Source: Oscillospiraceae bacterium (GTDB lineage Bacteria > Bacillota > Clostridia > Oscillospirales > Oscillospiraceae). Taken from it: a stretch of 27,117 bases of DNA. The DNA is taken from NCBI GenBank assembly GCA_016287555.1, contig JAEFAK010000003.1, forward strand, positions 1 through 27,117, in the 5' to 3' direction. The notes under the pieces were generated by a model. The model was not told the origin of the DNA and did not search any database. It was given only the letters and a program-made list of their open reading frames with translations. Both the position numbers and the translations under genes were made by a program. Below, piece by piece: positions 22,156 to 27,117 of the stretch; position 1 is the stretch's first letter; each line of letters starts with the position of its first letter.

Positions 22156-23135
22156 TTCACGACCCCCTTTACTTTTCTCGAGCCGATTATGCCGAAGATG
22201 ACTATGAAAGCGCCGAGGAACGCCTCCTGCAGAGTCCCGGAGGGGACGCCCAGCATCGTCAGGAGATTGAAGATCGAATAGAGGATGAACGCGCATATCG
22301 GCACGCACACGACGATGTTGATGCGCTCGCGGATTATCTGGGCCAGAAGGTAGATCGCCAGCGGCTGGAATATCATGTTGATGCTCGTCAGGCCGGTCTT
22401 GACCGTCGTCTGGCCGGCGTAGCTCTGCTGAAGGACGCAGGAGACGCCGACGAGGATACCGGCTATGAGGCCGACGAAGAGAAGGGTTTTTTTCGTATTG
22501 ATGCCGAGCTTTTCGGCGACGTCCTTATTGCCGCCGAGCGCGCGGATATTGAGGCCGACGGTCGTCCGGTTATAAATGAAATAGACGATCACGAAGCCGA
22601 TCAGAAGCAGGATCAGGCACCAGGGGAGCTGGCCGAGGATCCTGTATTCCTTCGCCAGCGAGGTCGAGATGAGGGCCTTGGTGCCCTTGGATATCTTCAG
22701 CAGGAAGGCGAGCGCCTCGTATATCATCGCGAGCGAGATGCCCGCGATCCAGGAGGGGATGCCCGAATACGTGAAGATCAGGAAGTTTATGAATATCAGC
22801 AGCAGGCCCACGACGAGGCCGCCGATTATGACCCCCGGCAGACCGAACCAGTTGCCGAGGATGCAGGAGGCGAAGGAGCCCAGCACGACCACGCCGCCTA
22901 TGGACATATCCGTATATCCGCAGGCGAACAGGAAGCAGAAGCCCCACGCTATGAAGCAGGGATAAGCCGAGCGGGAGATTATACCCTTGACGTTGGACCA
23001 GTCAAGGAACTGCCGGCCGGAGATAAAGTGGAATATCACCAGCACCGCCGCTATCACGGCGGCGAAGATGATATAGAAGACCCAGTTTTTCATTCTCCGG
23101 GTCTCGCCGTTTGCGGGCATACGCTTTTCCCTCAT
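22152..23135 (-). CDS. Sugar ABC transporter permease 1 (RbsC-like, CUT2)
   Basis: The partner permease of the same importer, 327 aa. After a short basic N-terminus come about nine to ten hydrophobic segments. FCFLFACGYTDMSIGGVVVLGSFASCIL (about 67-94) is the signature segment, with the TDMSIGG variant of the usual IDLSVG. ALGGNKDVAEKLGINTKKTLLFVGLIAGILVG (about 199-230) is the EAA-like coupling loop. The start is not certain: ATG 23135 has only TTCGGAA upstream, while ATG 23120 has a better AGGGAAA, and ATG 23093 begins at the first helix. Two different permeases suggest a heterodimeric channel. The stop overlaps the ATPase start (ATGA). Confidence 0.9.
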   Translation of the reverse strand: MREKRMPANGETRRMKNWVFYIIFAAVIAAVLVIFHFISGRQFLDWSNVKGIISRSAYPCFIAWGFCFLFACGYTDMSIGGVVVLGSFASCILGNWFGLPGVIIGGLVVGLLLIFINFLIFTYSGIPSWIAGISLAMIYEALAFLLKISKGTKALISTSLAKEYRILGQLPWCLILLLIGFVIVYFIYNRTTVGLNIRALGGNKDVAEKLGINTKKTLLFVGLIAGILVGVSCVLQQSYAGQTTVKTGLTSINMIFQPLAIYLLAQIIRERINIVVCVPICAFILYSIFNLLTMLGVPSGTLQEAFLGAFIVIFGIIGSRKVKGVVK

Positions 23136-23165
23136 TTCCGAAGTGGATTATGCGCTCTGAGGCTT

Positions 23166-23208
23166 TGTGAAACAGCCTGCTCCGCGCAGGCGGGCAGGCT
23201 GTTTCACA
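23166..23208 (-). other. Intercistronic hairpin between binding protein and permease genes
   Basis: A 15-bp perfect stem (23166-23180 with 23194-23208, arm TGTGAAACAGCCTGC) and a 13-nt loop, directly after the binding-protein stop. Minus-strand transcripts have AAAGCC after the hairpin and no T-tract, so it is not a standard terminator. Such hairpins in binding-protein operons usually protect the upstream message and give more binding protein than permease. Confidence 0.75.
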
Positions 23209-23218
23209 GAAAATAAGC

Positions 23219-24361
23219 TTACTTCAGGCCGTTGGACTCGAGCATGTAGTCGAGGTTGATCTCGTTGACGAGCTTTACGTAGTCGTCATAGCTGACGTTG
23301 GGGTTGGAGGTGAAGAGCAGGTCCTCGAGCATGGCCTTGGTGAAGGGGTGGGCCGTCTCGGAGAAGAAGACCTTCAGATAGTTGTCGACGTTGTCCTGAT
23401 TGACCTGGAACGGATGGGTGGACAGGCGCGGAGCCTTGCCGTCGGCGTCGACTATCTTATGGCCGGCGAGATAGTTGAGCACGAGGGTGCAGGAGATGTA
23501 GCTGGCCAGAGAGATGCCGTCGTTGCCGCCCATGACGGTGCCTTCCTTGATGTACCTGGCGGTCGCTTCGTCAACACAGGAGACGAAGATCTTGACGCCG
23601 TCGAGGCCGAGGTTGCCCTTCGCGGTGAGGGTGCCCTCGATGTAGTCGCCGACGAAGCAGTAGACGCAGTCGGCGTCCCTGTTGGCGGAGAGCATGTCGG
23701 TCGCCTTGGCGGGGCACTCGGAGTTATCCGTGCAGCGGGCCTCGGCAAGGACCTCGCCGCCGAGCTCGGTGAAGCGCTCGGTGAAGCCCTGGGAACGCTG
23801 ATCCATGTTGTTGTCGCCGATGTTGCCGCCTATCATGCAGGCCTTGCGGCAGCCGGCGTCGAACGCCATCTGGGCGACGGCCTTGCCGTCGGAGACCATG
23901 TCGAGGTCGATGGCGCCGCAGTAGTACTCGTTGGAAGCGGCAAGGGCCTCAAGGTCCGGGTTCTCGCCGACGAACACGTCGAACGCGAAGGGGATCTTCG
24001 CATTGGCGCACTCGACGCCGATCTGCGGGACCGTCGAGACGGCGGCCGCCTGGAAGACGATGCCGTCGACGCCGGAGGCGCACATGTTCTGGACGTTCTG
24101 CAGCTCCTTATCGGCGGTGAAGTCGTCGCTCATGCGGTTGACCTTGTGGCCGAGGGTGGTGAGGGTGTACTCCTTGGCGTCGCCGAACATGTCGAGAACG
24201 GGCACGCCGGAGCCCCAGGTGTTGATGCCGATGGTGTAGCTCTTGGCTCCGCCGTCGTCGGGCGCGGGAGTCGGGTTGTTCGCGGGCTTGGCGGCGCAGG
24301 CGCTCAGCGAAAGGAGCATCGCGACGGCAAGGACGACCGCGAGGATCTTGGAAACCTTCAT
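23219..24361 (-). CDS. Sugar ABC transporter substrate-binding lipoprotein
   Basis: A 380-aa extracellular sugar-binding lipoprotein, first gene of the importer operon. MKVSKILAVVLAVAMLLSLSAC is a lipoprotein signal with lipobox LSAC (Cys22), followed by a short Pro/Asn/Asp-rich linker. The mature part follows the periplasmic-binding-protein type 1 fold of RbsB-like proteins: YTIGINTWGSG, then QNVQNMCASGVDGIVFQAA (about 101-119), AKIPFAFDVFVGENPD, and GNLGLDGVKIFVSCVDEATARYIKEGTVMGG. It is longer than ribose-binding proteins (near 300 aa), with an extra C-terminal segment ending NEINLDYMLESNGLK. The ligand cannot be read from sequence; pentose or hexose is likely. ATG 24361 follows GGAGGT at 7 nt; the longer in-frame ORF to 24457 has no support and would start upstream of the predicted transcript start. 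Confidence 0.93.
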   Translation of the reverse strand: MKVSKILAVVLAVAMLLSLSACAAKPANNPTPAPDDGGAKSYTIGINTWGSGVPVLDMFGDAKEYTLTTLGHKVNRMSDDFTADKELQNVQNMCASGVDGIVFQAAAVSTVPQIGVECANAKIPFAFDVFVGENPDLEALAASNEYYCGAIDLDMVSDGKAVAQMAFDAGCRKACMIGGNIGDNNMDQRSQGFTERFTELGGEVLAEARCTDNSECPAKATDMLSANRDADCVYCFVGDYIEGTLTAKGNLGLDGVKIFVSCVDEATARYIKEGTVMGGNDGISLASYISCTLVLNYLAGHKIVDADGKAPRLSTHPFQVNQDNVDNYLKVFFSETAHPFTKAMLEDLLFTSNPNVSYDDYVKLVNEINLDYMLESNGLK

Positions 24362-24399
24362 TTTATTACCTCCGTTAAAAATAATGCCTTTCTGGGACC

Positions 24400-24457
24400 G
24401 GAAAGACCTTCTATCTTTCCGAATAACCATTATACTATCAGCTTCATATAAAGTCAA
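24400..24457 (-). promoter_or_regulatory. Promoter of the sugar ABC operon, with leader inverted repeat
   Basis: On the minus strand TTGACT (24457-24452), 17 bp, TATAAT (24434-24429). GGAAAGA-7 nt-TCTTTCC (24400-24420 on the plus strand) is an inverted repeat at the very start of the predicted transcript, a position fit for an operator or a leader hairpin. Confidence 0.85.
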
Positions 24458-24461
24458 CGAA

Positions 24462-24473
24462 GAAAGCGCTTTC
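24462..24473. promoter_or_regulatory. Putative cre/LacI-type operator between importer and esterase
   Basis: GAAAGCGCTTTC is a perfect 12-bp palindrome with the central CG of LacI/CcpA-family operators. With its flanks (AGAAAGCGCTTTCG) it matches the strong cre TGAAAGCGCTTTCA in 12 of 14 positions. It lies just upstream of the ABC-operon -35 box and about 45 bp upstream of the esterase -35 box. Confidence 0.6.
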
Positions 24474-24517
24474 GGAGCACTTTTCGGAGAGGTGGAACGG
24501 CGCGGCGCAGGGCTTCC

Positions 24518-24546
24518 TTGACAAGGCAGGAAGAGCGTGGGATAAT
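24518..24546 (+). promoter_or_regulatory. Promoter of the esterase gene
   Basis: TTGACA (24518-24523), 17 bp, GATAAT (24541-24546), divergent from the ABC operon promoter. Confidence 0.75.
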
Positions 24547-24573
24547 TAGAAAAAACGGCAAGGAGAGCATGAT

Positions 24574-26049
24574 ATGGGCAGAATTATCCTCACCCCAGGC
24601 GAAAAGTACGAGCCCGCGCCCGGCGCCGTCCTGGCGCCCGTCGGCTCGACCGTCAACAACACGAGCTCGAACACGACCCGGCCCCCGCATCCCCCCGTAC
24701 TCGTCAAGGCCGTCCTCGAGGACGGAGTCGAGGACAGCTGGCTGGAATATATCCCGGAGCACGTCGCGGAAAATCCGCCCCTTATCATAGCCTGCCACGG
24801 CGGCGGAGCCTCGGCGGAATACCAGTTTTACGAGACGACGTGGTGGGCCGTCTGCGAGGCCGAGGGCGCGGTCGCCGTCTTCCCGAACGCGGGCGGGCAG
24901 TCGCGCAGCTGGCTGAGCGAGGATAAGCCGACCCCGCCCGGCGAGCGGCCGAGCATGCTCGAATTCTTCACGAAGTCGCCCGACGGGCGCGCCGACCCGG
25001 AAAACCACCATATCAAGTTCATCAAGGCCCTCATCGGCGAGATGGAGGCCAAGTACGGCGTCGACCCGGGGCGCGTATACATGCAGGGCATGAGCATGGG
25101 CGATATAATGACGATGATGTTCTCCCGCGTCTGCGGAGACCTGCTCGCCGCAGGCGACAGCACGGCCGGCCCCTCCCCGGAGATAGCGCTCTTCAACGAG
25201 GACGGCAGCCTCAAGGGGTATAAGTGCCCCGTCCCGACCTATCAGTCGCGCGGCGAGCTGGACGACATCGTCGTCGCGCAATGGCCGGGCCGCGAGGTCA
25301 CGACGCGGCAGGACGTCAACGCCGGCAACCGCGAATTCTGGCTGCGCGTCAACGGCTGCGACACGCCGCCGCGCCTCGCCATAATAGGCGTCAACAACTT
25401 CGCCTTCTATTCGGGCAAGAAGGCCGACTTCATATTCAGGGACGTCAAGCACCGCTCCCACGGGCAGACGCTCGACGACGCGCAGTGGGCATGGAACCTG
25501 CTCTTCAAGCACAACCGCCGCGAGCCCGACGGCAGCATCACCCGCGACAGGGACGCCTTTTTCGAGACCGGCGACAGGAACGCAGCCGCCCTCTGCGACG
25601 GGGCCGCCGCGGCCTACGTGGACAACAAAAAGGTCATCCTCGCCGCGCCCGCCTTTACCCGCTCGCTGACGAAGATGAATTTCCAGACCCATGAGCGCGA
25701 GGAGGTCAGGCGCGAATTCTTCGTCGCGGTCGAGGACCTCGGGCGCATCTTCGGCGGGACGGGCGTCGAGCTGACAAAGGGCGGCAGGGGCGCCGTCATC
25801 AGCACGCTCGACAAGGGCGACTTCGAGGTCGCCGACGAGAGCGCGGCCTGCCTGCGCGGGAGCTTCATGCGCGCCATGTTCATGGCCGCGACGACCGAAA
25901 ACGGGCGGCTCTGCGTCCCGCTGCGCTGGTTCGCGGAGGAGATCTTCGGCCTGCAGACGACCGAGTGCGACGGCTGCATCTACATCTCCGACCGCCACGC
26001 CGAGATGACGAAGGATATGGCGTATATAATCAGAGGCCTGCTGAAATAA
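24574..26049 (+). CDS. PHB-depolymerase/LpqC-type esterase fused to a copper-amine-oxidase-N-like stalk domain
   Basis: A 491-aa protein with two parts. Residues about 45-315 are an alpha/beta hydrolase of the esterase-PHB/feruloyl-esterase type: PLIIACHGGGASAEYQFYETTWW is the oxyanion region, GRVYMQGMSMGDIMTMMF holds the nucleophile Ser in GMSMG (near 173), YQSRGELDDIV probably gives the acid residue, and KHRSHGQTLDDAQWAWN supplies the His. Residues about 345-475 (AYVDNKKVILAAPAF through LCVPLRWFAEEIFGLQTTECDGCIYISD) match the stalk-like copper-amine-oxidase N-terminal domain, which is normally extracellular. No signal peptide or membrane helix is visible, which is odd for such a domain. ATG 24574 has AAGGAG upstream. 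Acetyl or feruloyl sugar esters are plausible substrates, from its place beside a sugar importer. Confidence 0.82.
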   Translation: MGRIILTPGEKYEPAPGAVLAPVGSTVNNTSSNTTRPPHPPVLVKAVLEDGVEDSWLEYIPEHVAENPPLIIACHGGGASAEYQFYETTWWAVCEAEGAVAVFPNAGGQSRSWLSEDKPTPPGERPSMLEFFTKSPDGRADPENHHIKFIKALIGEMEAKYGVDPGRVYMQGMSMGDIMTMMFSRVCGDLLAAGDSTAGPSPEIALFNEDGSLKGYKCPVPTYQSRGELDDIVVAQWPGREVTTRQDVNAGNREFWLRVNGCDTPPRLAIIGVNNFAFYSGKKADFIFRDVKHRSHGQTLDDAQWAWNLLFKHNRREPDGSITRDRDAFFETGDRNAAALCDGAAAAYVDNKKVILAAPAFTRSLTKMNFQTHEREEVRREFFVAVEDLGRIFGGTGVELTKGGRGAVISTLDKGDFEVADESAACLRGSFMRAMFMAATTENGRLCVPLRWFAEEIFGLQTTECDGCIYISDRHAEMTKDMAYIIRGLLK

Positions 26050-26070
26050 GACCGGCGTTCAGATGCGCCG

Positions 26071-26107
26071 AAACAAGCCCGCTCCGGCCGGAGCGGGCTT
26101 GTTTTAT
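26071..26107 (+). terminator. Terminator of the esterase gene
   Basis: A 15-bp perfect stem (26071-26085 with 26090-26104), loop GGCC, then T4 and ATT. The A-rich 5' arm makes it potentially bidirectional. Confidence 0.9.
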
Positions 26108-26215
26108 TACGATCGCAGCCGGCAAGAGACAGGGCTGCGGAAGCGGGCCTGGCGTCATCATCGCGCTGCCGGAGCCGGCCATGACTTTTTTTGAAAGTGA
26201 AATACATATTGGATA

Positions 26216-26244
26216 TTGTATTTGTCCGAAAATGTTGGTATAAT
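26216..26244 (+). promoter_or_regulatory. Promoter of the riboswitch transcript
   Basis: TTGTAT (26216-26221), 17 bp, TATAAT (26239-26244), starting transcription near 26251, just before the aptamer. Confidence 0.75.
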
Positions 26245-26259
26245 GCATTATCAAAATTG

Positions 26260-26450
26260 AATGCGTCCCCAGTGCTTCGGCGCCCCTTCGGGCTCCGTTG
26301 AAAGAGGGAATCGGGTGAAAATCCCGAGCGATCCGGTCACTGTAATCGGGGAGCAAGGCAATATCACGTCATTGTGCCTTTTGGCATGAGAAGGCATTGC
26401 CGCGCGACGATCCGAGAGCCAGGAAACCTGCTGAGGACGCGATACTGGAA
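26260..26450 (+). ncRNA. Cobalamin riboswitch aptamer
   Basis: The conserved core blocks are present in order: AGGGAATCGGGTGAAAATCC (from 26303), GGTCACTGTAATCGGGGAG (from 26335) and the B12 box GAGAGCCAGGAAACCTGC (about 26414-26431). Closing stem P1 can be formed by CCAGT (26269-26273) with ACTGG (26444-26448). The aptamer binds adenosylcobalamin or related corrinoids and turns expression down when B12 is plentiful. Between aptamer and gene lie a 14-bp palindrome (26484-26497) and an intrinsic terminator. Confidence 0.95.
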
Positions 26451-26515
26451 ACCTCCGAAGAAGGTCCGTCCGGTCGCGGCGCCGCGCCATATGGCGCAGA
26501 CGTCCGCATTTCGAC

Positions 26516-26543
26516 GCTCGCTTTTTCGGAAGCGGGCTTTTTT
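26516..26543 (+). terminator. Riboswitch-controlled terminator
   Basis: GCTCGCTT (26516-26523) pairs with AAGCGGGC (26530-26537), one G-U pair, followed by six T residues, all upstream of the start codon. A terminator in this position indicates that the riboswitch acts by premature transcription termination. Confidence 0.8.
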
Positions 26544-26577
26544 ATTTGCATTTACCCGGAAGGAAGGAAAGATATAC

Positions 26578-27117
26578 ATGAAAAAAAGGATAGCCGCGCT
26601 GCTCGCGCTCATTCTGCTCTTTGCGCTGCTGGCGGCGCCGGCGGCCCGCGCCGCCTACGCCGACGGGACCTACACCGTCCCCGTCAGCATCGAGGGGCTC
26701 GGACGGCACAACGTGCTCTGGAGCGCCGCGACGCTCCACGTCGAGGGCGGGAGCCTCTATATCGACGTCACGTTCGAGCGCGTCGACCCGGCCACGCACG
26801 CCCCGCAGTACGACTGGATGCAGACCACGCTCGGCCGCGTCACACCCGTCAAGAACGACGAAACGTGCCTCTGCACGTTCTACCGGCTGCCGGTCCCGAG
26901 CCTCGGGAACGTGCCGGTCACGGTCCTGAGCTCGGCCATGAGCCAGCCCTATGAGATCGATTACACCCTCAAGATAGACGGCTCCTCCGTACCCCTTGCG
27001 GAAGAGACGACCTCCGAGCCCGAGCCCTCCGCGGAGCCCACTCCCGACTCCGCGGAGACGCCGGCCCCGACCGACGCGCCTCCCGCGACGGCGGAGCCGA
27101 CAGCCGAGCCCTCCGCC
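26578..27117 (+). CDS. Cobalamin-riboswitch-controlled secreted NEAT-like protein, partial
   Basis: The first 180 residues are visible; the gene runs off the window. MKKRIAALLALILLFALLAAPAARA is a signal peptide, cleaved near 25-28. Residues about 28-135 look like one beta-sandwich of the NEAT (iron-transport-associated) type: DGTYTVPVSIEG (29-40), ATLHVEGGSLYIDVTF (51-66), CTFYRLPVPSLGNVPVTV (99-116) and PYEIDYTLKID (124-134). The last holds Tyr125-x3-Tyr129, the position of the haem-ligand motif YxxxY in NEAT domains. A Ser/Pro/Glu/Thr linker follows from about 142, so more domains or a wall or membrane anchor probably lie beyond. The ribosome site is GGAAGGAAGGAAA and the start ATG 26578. 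Regulation by B12 suggests corrinoid rather than haem capture; the fold is judged by eye and could be a different beta-sandwich. Confidence 0.75.
   Translation, partial: MKKRIAALLALILLFALLAAPAARAAYADGTYTVPVSIEGLGRHNVLWSAATLHVEGGSLYIDVTFERVDPATHAPQYDWMQTTLGRVTPVKNDETCLCTFYRLPVPSLGNVPVTVLSSAMSQPYEIDYTLKIDGSSVPLAEETTSEPEPSAEPTPDSAETPAPTDAPPATAEPTAEPSA

Overview
The window looks like a chromosomal stretch of a GC-rich, Gram-positive anaerobe of the class Clostridia, most plausibly a gut or rumen Oscillospirales-type organism. The evidence is strong AGGAGG-type ribosome binding sites, sigma-A promoters with near-consensus boxes and 16-18 bp spacers, an S-layer-homology protein, a VanW protein, lipoproteins with Pro-Thr-Glu linkers, a CIRCE heat-shock operator, and intergenic palindromic repeats of the kind common in gut Clostridia. 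This placement is inference; no rRNA or tRNA gene is present. I see no phage, plasmid or transposase gene and no CRISPR array.

Layout. 1-2165 (minus): xylAB xylose catabolism, with xylB cut by the window edge. 2334-3600 (plus): hemW. 3665-8541 (plus): two envelope genes, a VanW/peptidoglycan-binding membrane protein and a large SLH protein with a recent internal duplication. 8621-10631 (minus): a PNPOx-like flavoprotein and azlCD (branched-chain amino acid export). 10987-13839 (plus): a secreted-type gene pair that is not an operon, an FAD-dependent oxidoreductase and a diverged lipoprotein. 13905-16325 (minus): a ROK sugar kinase and a membrane-anchored alpha/beta hydrolase. 16337-19067 (plus): an auxin-efflux-carrier-type transporter, a DUF937 protein and a CIRCE-controlled small heat-shock protein. 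19567-24457 (minus): a complete ribose-type (CUT2) sugar ABC transporter. 24518-26107 (plus): a divergent esterase fused to a stalk-like domain. 26216-27117 (plus): a cobalamin riboswitch with its own terminator, leading into a secreted NEAT-like protein that runs off the window.

How the parts fit. xylAB, the CUT2 importer, the esterase and the ROK kinase suggest use of plant-derived sugars. The importer and esterase are divergent and share a 12-bp CcpA/LacI-style palindrome. The last gene is the most promising novelty: a B12-repressed, exported beta-sandwich protein with a YxxxY motif like that of haem-binding NEAT domains, so a possible surface corrinoid-capture protein.

The larger gene-poor gaps (9077-9560, 10632-10986, 12584-12721, 14748-15326, 16366-16619, 19068-19566) are filled with two families of short palindromic repeats. 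One is a two-hairpin element that often occurs as tail-to-tail pairs. The other has interchangeable palindromic heads on a conserved CCTACG tail.
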